Below, in pieces: positions 43,065-52,388 of a stretch of 64,000 nt of DNA. The notes under the pieces are model-generated. The model saw nothing but the letters and a program-made list of their open reading frames with translations, was not told the DNA's origin and searched no databases. The stretch comes from Xylophilus sp. GW821-FHT01B05. GTDB taxonomy: Bacteria; Pseudomonadota; Gammaproteobacteria; Burkholderiales; Burkholderiaceae_C. Where the stretch lies: assembly GCA_038961845.1 (NCBI GenBank), contig CP152408.1:2170001-2234000 (forward strand), written 5' to 3'. Within the stretch, counting starts at the first letter, position 1, and each line of letters begins with the position of its first letter. Position numbers and translations under genes: made by a program.

Positions 43065-43176
43065 CGGCGGACGTAGAGCAAGTCATCGGCTTCAGTCCGT
43101 CGCCGAGCTGCGTCTCAGAGGGGAGGCTGTTAAGTAGATTTCGCCATCAAATAGCCCACCCTCAGCAGGTCGAGCA

Positions 43177-43317
43177 TCAAAGCCGCTGCCCGACTGCGCC
43201 CGCGTCGTAGCTGTGCGAAGGGGCCGACGACTTGTGCTTGATCAGCGCAACCGCGACGCCTCCGACGACTGCGGCAATTGCAATGGCAAGGAAGTTCTGC
43301 ACCAGCGGCAGCTTCAT
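43177..43317 (-). CDS. Possible small one-helix membrane protein or remnant
   Basis: From ATG 43317 a 46-residue frame has one hydrophobic helix (FLAIAIAAVVGGVAVALI) and a short charged tail. No ribosome site is evident, and hydrophobic residues also occur upstream in two other frames (MPAFTIGAAFFLLQQ), so it may be the end of a frameshifted two-helix protein. Unknown function. Confidence 0.3.
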   Translation of the reverse strand: MKLPLVQNFLAIAIAAVVGGVAVALIKHKSSAPSHSYDAGAVGQRL

Positions 43318-43473
43318 CGAGACCAGCAGGCTGCTGCAGAAGGAAGAAGGCAGCGCCGATGGTAAATGCCGGCATGCGGCGTCTGTGATTCGATTCGATC
43401 GCCCCAAAAAAAATGCCAGCCGGCAATACCGACTGGCATGGGGGAGGCGGCCTCTTTTCAGAGGCGGCGCAGC

Positions 43474-44040
43474 TTAGCGCTTGCGAGCAGCGGCAGTCGC
43501 CGTGGCAGAGCTGCTCTTGGCAGCGTTGATTGCAGTGGAAGACACGGCATTGAAGTTGGCTTCAGCTGCGTCGCTGGCCTGCTTCACAGCCTTTTGCACC
43601 GATTCGAATGCATTGTTGGCAGCAGCTACTGCGCTCTTGAGCACGGCCACGGCGGTTTCGGAACCTGCGGGGGCGTTGCGGGCGGCGTTGTCCACCAAGC
43701 CAGTGAAGGCTTGTTGGGCTTCTGCAACCTTGCCTTCAGCGGCCTTGCCGAATTCGGCGCCGGTGCCCGAGGCGATGTCATACAGGTGACGGCTGTAGGC
43801 GGCGGTCTTTTCGGCCAGCGGCTGCAGCAGGCTGGCGTGCAGTGCGACCAGTTCCTGTGCGTCTTTCACGCTCAGAACGGCTTGGGTATGGGTGGCAGCG
43901 TCGGACAGTGCAGCGCGCGAGGCGGTGACATTGAGTTCCACCAGCTTCTCGACGCCTTCAAAGGCCTTGGCGGTCAGAGAGAACAGGGTTTCGACATTGG
44001 CCTTGTGGGCGGCCAGCAATTGGTCAGCGGTCAGGGGCAT
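43474..44040 (-). CDS. phaP: Phasin-family protein
   Basis: A 188-residue polyhydroxyalkanoate granule-associated protein. It is almost entirely amphipathic helix and has the phasin_2 signature [20 protein letters not shown] followed by [17 protein letters not shown], plus an Ala/Lys-rich tail. ATG 44040 has AGAGGAG ahead. It coats PHA granules and controls their size and number. The upstream region has a clear sigma-70 promoter flanked by two palindromic sites, suggesting control by a PhaR-like repressor. A possible gene symbol is phaP; no PHA synthase is in the window. Confidence 0.9.
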   Translation of the reverse strand: MPLTADQLLAAHKANVETLFSLTAKAFEGVEKLVELNVTASRAALSDAATHTQAVLSVKDAQELVALHASLLQPLAEKTAAYSRHLYDIASGTGAEFGKAAEGKVAEAQQAFTGLVDNAARNAPAGSETAVAVLKSAVAAANNAFESVQKAVKQASDAAEANFNAVSSTAINAAKSSSATATAAARKR

Positions 44041-44110
44041 CACAAACTCCTCTAAAAAATGGATAGACGTTCGGGCATGTTCCCTGCCCCATGGGTTCTG
44101 TCGCATGCAT

Positions 44111-44181
44111 TGCTGCGGTGCAACATGAGCGAAGTATAGAACATCGTGCACCGAAAGCAAGCATTTTGTTGCGGTGCAGCA
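44111..44181 (-). promoter_or_regulatory. Phasin promoter with two operator sites
   Basis: The minus-strand promoter is TTGCTT (44160-44155) and TATACT (44138-44133) with a 16-base spacer. TGCTGC-GGT-GCAACA (44111-44125) lies just downstream and TGTTGC-GGT-GCAGCA (44167-44181) just upstream. Each is a near-perfect inverted repeat around GGT. Confidence 0.65.
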
Positions 44182-44213
44182 TTTTGCTTTTTCTCGCTCT
44201 TGGGCGCGTGGTG

Positions 44214-44429
44214 TTAGCGCTTGTTGCGGCCCTGCTTTACCCAGCCTGCAACCAGCAGGCCAGCGCCTAGCGCCAGGGCGATCCACCCCACCCAATAGCT
44301 GTCCGCCACTGCCGCGCGCAGGGAGGGGGAAGAAAGAAGGTGCGGCGCCAGCAGGACCGCGACCCCAATCAGTGCACAGGCAAGGCCGCGCAGCATCAGC
44401 TGCTGAGGGGGCATGGAGGAGAGTTTCAT
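44214..44429 (-). CDS. Small two-helix membrane protein
   Basis: A 71-residue protein from ATG 44429. Two hydrophobic helices ([18 protein letters not shown] and [20 protein letters not shown]) are separated by a short loop, and the tail is basic (KQGRNKR). I do not recognise a functional family. It is transcribed away from the MarR-type regulator gene and lies upstream of the phasin promoter. Confidence 0.6.
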   Translation of the reverse strand: MKLSSMPPQQLMLRGLACALIGVAVLLAPHLLSSPSLRAAVADSYWVGWIALALGAGLLVAGWVKQGRNKR

Positions 44430-44500
44430 GGCCTGACTGTAATTCAGTGCAACTCTTCGTCGCGGCCCACCTGCTGGGTCAAAGTTTGCTTGTACAAATA

Positions 44501-44519
44501 GCATCTTGACAAATGATGC
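44501..44519. promoter_or_regulatory. MarR-type operator candidate
   Basis: GCATC (44501-44505) and GATGC (44515-44519) form an inverted repeat around TTGACAAAT, which itself contains the -35 box TTGACA of the regulator gene (with TTATTG 16 bases on). A repressor bound here would block transcription of the efflux operon. Confidence 0.45.
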
Positions 44520-44540
44520 CTAGGCAGTTATTGTTCGGGC

Positions 44541-45074
44541 ATGAGTGAAATCAAAACTGCATCCGGCATCCCTGCGGCGGGCGAGGTACCCGCGTTCTGC
44601 TACGCACTGCCGACAGAGGAAAGCATCGGCTACCAGATGCGGCGGATCGTGAATTTGGTCGCCGGCGAAATCGAGCGCCAAATGGAGCCCTTGGGGCTGA
44701 CCGACGCGCAATGGAAGCCCTTGCTGCGCATGTACCTGAACCAGGACTGCACGGTGGCGGCGCTGGCCCGGGGCTGCCATCTGGATGCAGGCGCCATGAC
44801 CCGTCTGCTGGATCGGCTGGAGGCCAAAGGCCTGTGCCGGCGCTGCCGCTCGGTGGAGGACCGGCGCGTGGTCAATCTCGAGTTGACGGCCGAGGGCCTG
44901 GTCGCCGCTGCGCAGATTCCGGCCATCCTGGACAGGGTCCAGGGCGTGGCCGCAGAAGGGTTCAGTGCCGAGGAGTACCAACAGCTCAAGGGTTTTCTGG
45001 CACGTCTCCTGACCAATGTCGTGCCGCTGGCATCGAATGCACCAATCGTCTCCGAAGGGAGCTCTGCATCATGA
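44541..45074 (+). CDS. MarR-family transcriptional regulator
   Basis: A 177-residue winged-helix regulator. Helical dimerisation segments flank the DNA-binding part LARGCHLDAGAMTRLLDRLE and the wing GLCRRCRSVEDRRVVNLELT, matching MarR/EmrR proteins. Its stop overlaps the start of the outer-membrane channel gene (ATGA), so the regulator is the first gene of the efflux operon. It probably represses the operon and is released by a phenolic or hydrophobic compound. Confidence 0.93.
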   Translation: MSEIKTASGIPAAGEVPAFCYALPTEESIGYQMRRIVNLVAGEIERQMEPLGLTDAQWKPLLRMYLNQDCTVAALARGCHLDAGAMTRLLDRLEAKGLCRRCRSVEDRRVVNLELTAEGLVAAAQIPAILDRVQGVAAEGFSAEEYQQLKGFLARLLTNVVPLASNAPIVSEGSSAS

Positions 45075-46588
45075 ACAACAACACTGTTTTGTCCTCGGTC
45101 GCAGCGCCGGCCCGCCATGGCCGTGGCGGTGCCTTGCTGTATCTCGGTACGCTGGTGGTGGCGCTGGGCCTGACCGCCTGCGCCAACATGTCCGGCATTG
45201 CGCCGCATGCGCAGATGCGCGACGGTGTGTCGCTGGGCTTGCCTTCTGCCGCAACTGGTACGCCGGATCTGTTTGCTGACGTTGCCGTGCCGGCCGAGTG
45301 GTGGCGCGGCTTTGGCGACGCCCAACTCGACGGCCTGGTGGATAAGGCGCTGGTGAATAGCCCCAGCCTGAAGCAGGCCGAGGCCCGCTTGGCGCGTGCG
45401 CAGGCCGTGACCGATTCCGCCCGCGCAGCCGAAGGCCCCCGGCTTGACGGCGGCCTGGACGCCACGCGCCAGCATTTCAGCGCCAATGGCATCTATCCCG
45501 CGCCCCTGGGTGGCGGCACCTACAACATGGCCACGGCGCGCGCCACGGGCAGCTGGGAACTTGATTTTTTCGGCCGCAACCGCGCCGCGCTGGAGGCCGC
45601 GCTGGGGTCGGCCAATGCCGCCAAGGCCGACGAGCAGGCAGCCAGGTTGCTGCTGGCAAGCAATGTGGCGCGTAACTACCTGCAGCTGTCCCGGCTGCAG
45701 GCGCAACTGGCGGTGGCTGAACGCACGCTGGAGCAGCGCAAGGAAACCCTGCAACTGGTGCGCGACCGCGTCTCTGCCGGCCTGGACACCCAACTGGAGC
45801 AGCGCCAGAGCGAAGGCGGCCTGCCCGAGGCACGCCAGCAGATGGAGTCCCTGCATGAGCAGATCGCGTTGACCCGCAACGCCATCGGCGCGTTGATCGG
45901 CCAGCCGCAGGCTGCGCAAAGCCTCATTGCGCCAGCGCTGGACAGCGTGCAAGGCGTGGCCGTGCCGGCCGTGATTCCTGCCGACCTGCTGGGCCGCAGG
46001 CCCGATATCGCGGCTGCGCGTTGGCGTGTAGAGGCTGCGCTCAAGGACGTGGACGTGGCCAAGACCGAGTTCTATCCGGACGTGAATCTGACGGCCTTTG
46101 TTGGCTTGAATAGCCTGGGTTTTGACGATTTCCTGAAGGGCGGCAGCCGCGAGTGGAGCGTGGGCCCGGCGATCCGCCTGCCGATCTTCGATTCAGGCCG
46201 GCTGCGTGCCAATCTGCGCGGCAAGACCGCAGATCTGGACGCGGCAGTGGAGAGCTACAACGCAAGCCTGATTGATGCCGTGCATGACGTGGCCGATCAG
46301 GTCGCGTCTTCGCGCTCCATCGGGCTGCAGCAGACCGAGCAACGCCAGGCCCAGACCGCGGCCGAAGGCGCCTATGCCATCGCCGTGCAGCGCTACAAGG
46401 CGGGCCTGGGCAATTACCTCAATGTGCTGACGGCTGAAAGCAATGTGCTGGCACAGCGCCGCCAGGCGGTGGACCTGGCCGCACGCCGCCTTGACAACCA
46501 GGTGGCCCTGATGCGTGCGCTGGGTGGTGGCTATGTCGCTGGCGACCTGCCGCCCGTGGCCTCCGTGTCCGCTGCTGCCCACCCCTGA
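45071..46588 (+). CDS. Outer-membrane efflux lipoprotein, NodT/OprM-like
   Basis: A 505-residue TolC-type channel. The lipobox LTAC in VVALGLTACANM directs lipid attachment. Two outer-membrane-efflux repeats are seen (WWRGFGDAQLDGLVDKAL, NSPSLKQAEARL..., and later RRPDIAAARWRVEAA, AAEGAYAIAVQRYKAGLGNY), as in the NodT subfamily. It forms the outer-membrane exit of the EmrAB-type pump encoded next. Confidence 0.93.
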   Translation: MNNNTVLSSVAAPARHGRGGALLYLGTLVVALGLTACANMSGIAPHAQMRDGVSLGLPSAATGTPDLFADVAVPAEWWRGFGDAQLDGLVDKALVNSPSLKQAEARLARAQAVTDSARAAEGPRLDGGLDATRQHFSANGIYPAPLGGGTYNMATARATGSWELDFFGRNRAALEAALGSANAAKADEQAARLLLASNVARNYLQLSRLQAQLAVAERTLEQRKETLQLVRDRVSAGLDTQLEQRQSEGGLPEARQQMESLHEQIALTRNAIGALIGQPQAAQSLIAPALDSVQGVAVPAVIPADLLGRRPDIAAARWRVEAALKDVDVAKTEFYPDVNLTAFVGLNSLGFDDFLKGGSREWSVGPAIRLPIFDSGRLRANLRGKTADLDAAVESYNASLIDAVHDVADQVASSRSIGLQQTEQRQAQTAAEGAYAIAVQRYKAGLGNYLNVLTAESNVLAQRRQAVDLAARRLDNQVALMRALGGGYVAGDLPPVASVSAAAHP

Positions 46589-46616
46589 ATACCCCTCGAA
46601 GATTTCGGAGTCGATC

Positions 46617-47933
46617 ATGAACGCACCGCAACAACAAGCTTCCGCCGCTGAGTCGGCGGGCAGCCCTAAACGCCGCAAGGCGCTGACCACGCTCGCCGTC
46701 ATCGTCGTGCTCGCAGGCGCCGGCTGGGGCGCCTACGAATACCTGGTGGCCAGCCACTACGAGTCCACCGACAACGCCTATGTGCAGGGCAACGTGATCC
46801 AGATCACGCCGCAGGTCGCGGGCACGGTCATGGCCATCATGGCCGACGACACCGACTTCGTGAAGGCCGGCCAGCCGCTGGTCCGGCTCGACCCGGCCGA
46901 TGCCCGTGTGGCGCTGGCGCAGGCCGAGGCCAACCTGGCCCAGAGCGTGCGCCAGGCGCGCACGCTGTATGTCAACAATGGCTCGCTGGCAGCGCAGATC
47001 ACCGTGCGCCAGACCGACGTCGCCAAGGCGCAGGCCGACATCGCGCGGGCCAATGACGATCTGAACCGCCGTCTGGCGCTTTCGGGCAATGGCGCCGTGT
47101 CCAAGGAGGAACTGAACCATGCGCGCACCCAGCTCGACAACGCCAAGAGCGCACTGGCGGCCGCGCAAGCGGGTGTGACCACGGCGCGCGAGCAGCTCGC
47201 CAGCAACAAGGCCATGACCGATGGCACCCGGGTGGAAGACCATCCCTCGGTGCTGTCCGCCGCGGCCAAGGTGCGCGAGGCCTATCTGGCGACTCAGCGT
47301 TCCGACATGCCGGCACCGGTGGACGGCTACGTTGCCAAACGCACCGTGCAACTGGGCCAGCGTGTGGCCGCGGGCACGCCGATGATGTCGGTGGTGCCGC
47401 TGAACCAGGTCTGGGTGGACGCGAACTTCAAGGAAGTGCAGTTGCGCAACATCCGCATTGGCCAGCCGGTGAAGCTGATTGCCGATGTCTACGGCAAGAA
47501 GGTCGAATACAAGGGCTCGGTCGAAGGCCTGGGCGTGGGCACCGGCGCGGCCTTTGCGCTGCTGCCGGCGCAGAACGCCACCGGTAACTGGATCAAGGTG
47601 GTGCAGCGTGTGCCGGTGCGCATCGCGCTGGACCCGGAGCAGATCCAGAAGAACCCGCTGCGTGTGGGCCTGTCCATGGATGCAGAGATAGATGTCTCGC
47701 AGAAGGACGGCAAGATGCTGGCCGACGCCCCACGCTCGGCGGCGGCCGCCTTGTCCCAGACCGAGGTCTATCACCGCCTGGACGAAGGCGCGGCAGCCGA
47801 GGTGCAGCGTGTGATCGCAGCAAACCTCGGGGGCGGGGCTGACCGCGCGCTGGCGTCTTCATCGACCAAGGCCACATTGGCCCCGCGCGTGCTGGCCAAG
47901 GCGCCGGCGCACGCAGGCAGCAGTGCGGAGTGA
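46617..47933 (+). CDS. Membrane-fusion protein, EmrA-like
   Basis: A 438-residue HlyD-family adaptor. One N-terminal transmembrane helix (TTLAVIVVLAGAGWGAYEYL) precedes the biotinyl-lipoyl half-motif STDNAYVQGNVIQITPQVAG. A long coiled-coil hairpin and then MPAPVDGYVAKRTVQLGQRV and VPLNQVWVDANFKEVQL follow. It links the DHA2 transporter in the inner membrane to the NodT-like channel. The C-terminal 60 residues are an extra Ala-rich extension. Confidence 0.93.
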   Translation: MNAPQQQASAAESAGSPKRRKALTTLAVIVVLAGAGWGAYEYLVASHYESTDNAYVQGNVIQITPQVAGTVMAIMADDTDFVKAGQPLVRLDPADARVALAQAEANLAQSVRQARTLYVNNGSLAAQITVRQTDVAKAQADIARANDDLNRRLALSGNGAVSKEELNHARTQLDNAKSALAAAQAGVTTAREQLASNKAMTDGTRVEDHPSVLSAAAKVREAYLATQRSDMPAPVDGYVAKRTVQLGQRVAAGTPMMSVVPLNQVWVDANFKEVQLRNIRIGQPVKLIADVYGKKVEYKGSVEGLGVGTGAAFALLPAQNATGNWIKVVQRVPVRIALDPEQIQKNPLRVGLSMDAEIDVSQKDGKMLADAPRSAAAALSQTEVYHRLDEGAAAEVQRVIAANLGGGADRALASSSTKATLAPRVLAKAPAHAGSSAE

Positions 47934-47944
47934 GGGCCTAGCCA

Positions 47945-49507
47945 ATGGCTTCCGCCTCAACGCCTGCGGCGCACGCTCCGCTGGAAGGCTCGGCGCGCAC
48001 TTGGGGCACCATTGCCCTGTCTGCTGCCGTCTTCATGAATGTGCTGGACACGTCGATCGCCAATGTGTCCCTGCCGGCCATCGCCGGCGACCTGGGCGTG
48101 AGCCCGACGCAGGGCACCTGGGTCATCACCAGTTTTGCCGTGGCCAATGCGATTGCGGTGCCGCTCACGGGCTGGATGTCGCAGCGCTTCGGACAGGTGC
48201 GCCTGTTCATTACCAGCGTGATCCTGTTCGTGCTGAGTTCGTGGTTATGCGGGCTGGCGCCCAACATGGAGACCTTGATCGCCTTTCGCGCGTTGCAGGG
48301 CTTCGTGGCCGGGCCGATGATTCCGTTGTCGCAGACGCTGCTGCTGGCCAGCTATCCGAAAGCCCTGGCTGGCACCGCGATGGCGATGTGGGCCATGACC
48401 ACGCTGGTGGCGCCGGTGATGGGGCCGCTGCTGGGGGGCTGGATCACCGACAACATGACCTGGCCGTGGATCTTCTACATCAACATTCCGGTGGGGATCC
48501 TCGCGGCCTCGGTCACCTGGGGCATCTTCCGACACCGTGAAAGCCCGGTGCGCAAGCTGCCCATCGACTCGATAGGACTTGCGCTGCTGGTGATCTGGGT
48601 CGGGTCCATGCAGGTGATGCTGGACCTGGGCAAGGAGCACGACTGGTTCCATTCCGCGACAGTGGTGACACTGGCAGTCGTGGCGGTGGTGGGCCTGGCC
48701 TTCTTCCTGATCTGGGAGTTCACCGACAAGCATCCGGTGGTGGATCTGTCGCTGTTTGCGCGCCGCAATTTCTGGGCGGGCACGGTGGCCACGTCAGTGG
48801 GCTATGGCCTGTTCTTTGGCAACGTGGTGCTGCTGCCGCTGTGGCTGCAACAGTACATGGGCTACACCGCCACGCAAGCGGGCATGGTGACGGCGCCGGT
48901 GGGCTTGTTTGCGGTCTTGCTGTCGCCGCTCGTGGGCAAGACCATCGGCAAGGTGGACCCGCGCCGCTACGCGACCTTTTCCTTTCTGGTGTTCGCCTTG
49001 GTGCTGTGGATGCGCTCGCACTTCAATACCCAGGCAGACATCATCACCATCCTGATCCCGACGCTGGTCCAGGGCGTGGCGATGGCCTTCTTCTTTGTGC
49101 CGCTGGTGACCATCACGCTGTCGGGCCTGCCGCCGGAGCGTATTCCCGCGGCCTCGGGTTTGTCGAACTTCGTGCGGATCACGGCGGGCGCCATCGGGAC
49201 ATCGGTGGTCACTACCGTGTGGGAGAACCGGGCGGCGCTGCACCATGCGCAGTTGTCAGAGTCCATCAACCTGGGCAGCAGCGCGGCCACTACGGCATTG
49301 AGTGGCCTGACAGCCGGTGGCTTGAGCCAAGAGCAGGCGCTGGCGCAGATCAACCGCCTGATCGACCAGCAGGCCTTCATGCTGGCGGCCAACGACATCT
49401 TCTTTGCGTCGGCGGTGATCTTCTTGTTGCTGCTGCCTTTGATATGGCTGGCACATCCGGCTGCGCCCTCTGCCAACAGCGCGGACGCAGCAGCAGGCGC
49501 TCATTGA
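47945..49507 (+). CDS. DHA2 MFS multidrug transporter, EmrB-like
   Basis: A 520-residue, 14-helix major facilitator. The start has FMNVLDTSIANVSLPAIAGD, then the motif SPTQGTWVITSFAVANAI and motif C-like PVMGPLLGGWITDNMTW. It exports hydrophobic drugs or acids by proton antiport. It begins 12 bases after the adaptor gene and ends next to the convergent egtD gene. Confidence 0.94.
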   Translation: MASASTPAAHAPLEGSARTWGTIALSAAVFMNVLDTSIANVSLPAIAGDLGVSPTQGTWVITSFAVANAIAVPLTGWMSQRFGQVRLFITSVILFVLSSWLCGLAPNMETLIAFRALQGFVAGPMIPLSQTLLLASYPKALAGTAMAMWAMTTLVAPVMGPLLGGWITDNMTWPWIFYINIPVGILAASVTWGIFRHRESPVRKLPIDSIGLALLVIWVGSMQVMLDLGKEHDWFHSATVVTLAVVAVVGLAFFLIWEFTDKHPVVDLSLFARRNFWAGTVATSVGYGLFFGNVVLLPLWLQQYMGYTATQAGMVTAPVGLFAVLLSPLVGKTIGKVDPRRYATFSFLVFALVLWMRSHFNTQADIITILIPTLVQGVAMAFFFVPLVTITLSGLPPERIPAASGLSNFVRITAGAIGTSVVTTVWENRAALHHAQLSESINLGSSAATTALSGLTAGGLSQEQALAQINRLIDQQAFMLAANDIFFASAVIFLLLLPLIWLAHPAAPSANSADAAAGAH

Positions 49508-50497
49508 TCAGCCCGCTGGCGCTTGCAGCCAGTGCACGCTGAACAGTCGCCCTGGGTCGGTCCATACCGGCCCGGGGCGAAAGCCCGCGCGAACCGCCAT
49601 GGCATGCAGGCCATTCACCGTGAACTTGTGCGAGTGTTCGGTGTGCAGCGTCTCGCCTTCATCGAAAGAGAAGGTCTCGCCGCAGATGCCGACCTGCTGC
49701 GGTCGCTGGCTGACCAGGTGCATCTCTATGCGCTGGTGGGGTGCGTTGTAGAAGGCGCAGTGGCTGAAGGCGTCAAGGTCGAAGTCGGCGCCTAGCTCGC
49801 GGTTGGCGCGTGCCAGCAGGTTCAGGTTGAAGGCTGCCGTTACGCCTTCGGCATCGTTGTAGGCCGCATGCAGTAGCGCCGGGTCTTTCACCAGGTCGGC
49901 ACCCAGCAACAGGGCGCCGCCGCGTAGCACCTGCGCCGCCAGTCGCAAAAAGCGCTCTGCTTCTTCCGGGGAGAAGTTGCCTATGGTCGAGCCCGGGAAG
50001 AAGCCCAGCCGCCGGCCGCTGCCGGCTGCGGGGGCGGGCAGCAGCAGACGCTGCGTGTAGTCGGCCACCAGGGGGCTGACGTTCAGCGTTGGATAGGCGC
50101 GGCGCAGTTCGGTGGCCGCGGCCGTCATGTGCTCACCCGATATATCGATGGGCAGGTAACCCGCCGGGCTCTCCATGGCGTCCAGCAGCAGCCGCACCTT
50201 GTGCAGCGAGCCGGCGCCAAACTCCACGATCTCCGCGCGCGGGCCTGCCAACTGCGCGATGGCGCCAGCGTGCTGTGCCAGCAGCGCGCATTCGGTGCGG
50301 GTCGGGTAGTACTCGGGCAAGGTGCAGATGCGGTCGAACAGGGCAGAGCCCTCGGTGTCGTAGAAGTACTTGGGGGAAATGCTGCGCGGTCGGCATGACA
50401 GGCCGACCAGCAGGTCACGCGCGAAGTCGGAGTCTGCGTGGCGCTTGCGCGCCGTGCGGGATCTGTCGGCAGAGATGGCGGGGTGAAGCGGGGTCAT
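49508..50497 (-). CDS. egtD: L-histidine N-alpha-methyltransferase
   Basis: A 329-residue SAM-dependent enzyme that makes hercynine, the first step of ergothioneine synthesis. Recognisable segments are GLSCRPRSISPKYFYDTEGS, EYYPTRTECALL, VEFGAGSLHKVRLLLDA (SAM loop), FFPGSTIGNF and HSHKFTVNG. The start overlaps the stop of the EgtB gene by four bases, so they form an operon. There are no egtA, egtC or egtE genes beside it. Confidence 0.94.
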   Translation of the reverse strand: MTPLHPAISADRSRTARKRHADSDFARDLLVGLSCRPRSISPKYFYDTEGSALFDRICTLPEYYPTRTECALLAQHAGAIAQLAGPRAEIVEFGAGSLHKVRLLLDAMESPAGYLPIDISGEHMTAAATELRRAYPTLNVSPLVADYTQRLLLPAPAAGSGRRLGFFPGSTIGNFSPEEAERFLRLAAQVLRGGALLLGADLVKDPALLHAAYNDAEGVTAAFNLNLLARANRELGADFDLDAFSHCAFYNAPHQRIEMHLVSQRPQQVGICGETFSFDEGETLHTEHSHKFTVNGLHAMAVRAGFRPGPVWTDPGRLFSVHWLQAPAG

Positions 50498-51774
50498 GCT
50501 GCATCCTTTGCAAGTCGGAGGCCAGAGAACTGCCAGCGTGTGGCAGGCGGGAAGAAGTTGCGGTAGCTCGGGCGGGTGTGGCCCTCGGGCGTGGCGATGC
50601 TGCTGCCGCGCAGCACCAACTGGCCGACCATGAACTTGCCGTTGTATTCGGTGGCCACCCCAGGCAACGGGCGAAAGCCAGGGTAGGGGTCGTACGAGGA
50701 ACGCGTCCATTGCCACACGAATCCGGTGGCTTGTTGCAGGCCTGGGGTGCTGGCGGCAGCCTCCCATTCCTGCTCGGTGGGCAGGCGCGCGCCGGCCCAT
50801 TCGGCATAGGCTGCGGCTTCGTAGAAGCTCAACTGGCTGACGGGTGCATCGGGGTCCAGCGGGCGCGGGCCGTGCAGGCCGTACACATACCAGGGGGCGA
50901 CCGGCAGGCCGTGCAGCGCCGCCACGCGCGGGTCGTCTGGCCGAATCCAGTAGAGGGGCGCCTGCCAGCCTTGCGCCTGCACCGTGGCCCAGCCGTCGGA
51001 CAGCCAGTACTCCGGCCGGCGGTAGCCGCCATCGGCAATGAACTGCGCGTATTCCCCGCAGGTCACCAGGCGGTCTGCGATGGCATAGGGCGCCAGCAGC
51101 ACCGCGTGCCGTGGCGTTTCGTTGTCGAAGGAAAAATCGTCGTCGCGCGCATCGGGCTGGTGGCCGATGGACAGCACGCCGCCCGGCATGGCCAGCCAGC
51201 GCATCGCTTGCGGCGATGCCGCCAGCCGTAGCGCCGGCGCCGATGCGCGGTCATAGGCGGGCAGCAGGGGGTTGCAGGACAGCAGATGCAGCAGGTCGGT
51301 CAGGATCAATTCCTGGTGCTGCTGCTCATGGTGCAGGCCAAGCAGCAGCAGGGGGCGTACCCGTTCCCAGGCCGTATCGTCGCAGTGCTGGATCAGCCGC
51401 TCCATCGCCGCATCGACGTGGGCCCGGTAGGCCTGCACCTCTGCTGCCGAGGGCCGCGTGAGCAGGCCGCGTTGCGGGCGCGGGTGGCGTGGGCCCAGGG
51501 CCTCGTAGTAAGAGTTGAAGAGGTAAAGAAAGCGTGCGTCGAAGGGCCGGTAATCAGCTTGCCCTTGCGGCAGCACCACCGTCTCGAAGAACCAGGTGGT
51601 GTGCGCCAGGTGCCACTTGGCCGGGCTGGCGTCCGGCATGGACTGCACGCATTGGTCCTCGGCCGAGAGCGGGGCCACCAGCGCCAGCGTGTGCCCGCGT
51701 ACCTGCGCATAGCGCTGTTGCCATGTCGCGCGCGGGGATGTCCGCGCGGCCGAAGTGGGTGGGACATCCTGCAT
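50494..51774 (-). CDS. egtB: Ergothioneine biosynthesis iron-dependent sulfoxide synthase
   Basis: A 426-residue protein with an N-terminal DinB-like iron domain (WHLAHTTWFFETVVL and LHHEQQHQELILTDLL, giving the three histidine ligands in the H...HEQQHQE pattern) and a C-terminal FGE-sulfatase domain (PGGVLSIG, VSQLSFYEAAAYAEWAGARL, GFVWQWTRSSY, KFMVGQLVLRGSS, RPSYRNFFPP). It joins hercynine to a thiol donor and inserts sulfur. ATG 51774 has GGAG eight bases ahead. Confidence 0.94.
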   Translation of the reverse strand: MQDVPPTSAARTSPRATWQQRYAQVRGHTLALVAPLSAEDQCVQSMPDASPAKWHLAHTTWFFETVVLPQGQADYRPFDARFLYLFNSYYEALGPRHPRPQRGLLTRPSAAEVQAYRAHVDAAMERLIQHCDDTAWERVRPLLLLGLHHEQQHQELILTDLLHLLSCNPLLPAYDRASAPALRLAASPQAMRWLAMPGGVLSIGHQPDARDDDFSFDNETPRHAVLLAPYAIADRLVTCGEYAQFIADGGYRRPEYWLSDGWATVQAQGWQAPLYWIRPDDPRVAALHGLPVAPWYVYGLHGPRPLDPDAPVSQLSFYEAAAYAEWAGARLPTEQEWEAAASTPGLQQATGFVWQWTRSSYDPYPGFRPLPGVATEYNGKFMVGQLVLRGSSIATPEGHTRPSYRNFFPPATRWQFSGLRLAKDAA

Positions 51775-51797
51775 CACCGGCGCTCCTGTACGGCATG

Positions 51798-51836
51798 AAA
51801 AAAGCGAGCGGCGGGGAAGTCGGTCTTCCCCGCCGC
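51798..51836 (-). terminator. Rho-independent terminator after csbD
   Basis: A perfect 12-pair stem GCGGCGGGGAAG / CTTCCCCGCCGC with loop TCGGT spans 51808-51836. On the minus strand it is followed four bases later by six T residues (51803-51798). It ends the transcript of the CsbD gene just before the egtB start. Confidence 0.85.
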
Positions 51837-51935
51837 CTGCGTTTCGAGAGGGCTATTCTTCACCGATATTCAATACCCGGCTACAGCATGCGGTTGTCAT
51901 GCCAGTGACGTCGAATAGTGGTCGAGGCTGCCTGG

Positions 51936-52157
51936 TCAGGATTTCTCGAAGAAGAAATCCGGGTTGCGCTTGTGCCACTCCGTGACTTGGCGCTCGGCCT
52001 CGTCCTGATGGACACCGTGGCGTTCCTGGATGCGCCCCAGCAACTGGTCGCGCTTGCCCTTGATGACGTCCAGATCGTCGTCCGTGAGCTTGCCCCATTG
52101 CTCCTTGATCTTTCCGGTGAACTGCTTCCAGTTGCCGGCAATGCGGTCGTTGTTCAT
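51936..52157 (-). CDS. CsbD-family stress protein
   Basis: A 73-residue hydrophilic protein with the CsbD pattern RIAGNWKQFTGKIKEQWGKL and LDVIKGKRDQLLGRIQE. Such proteins accumulate under osmotic, phosphate or stationary-phase stress; the molecular role is unknown. The ORF is preceded by GGAG. It has its own terminator and is separate from egtBD. Confidence 0.9.
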   Translation of the reverse strand: MNNDRIAGNWKQFTGKIKEQWGKLTDDDLDVIKGKRDQLLGRIQERHGVHQDEAERQVTEWHKRNPDFFFEKS

Positions 52158-52388
52158 GCGTATCTCCTTCGGATGGATTGAGGGAAAGCCCGGTTTTCGT
52201 CTGCGTGGCCGGGCCTTGAATGAACTCTAGGGAGGCGTTGGGTCTGGCCGAATAGGCGCGTCGCCTTGCTGCCTGTAGGCACGGGACTACGGTGCGCTGC
52301 AAATGGGTCGCAATGCTGCGCTGCACGCATAGGCACTTGTCCCAATACACGAGGCTGCGTGCGCTCCCTAGGATGGAAGACATTCACC

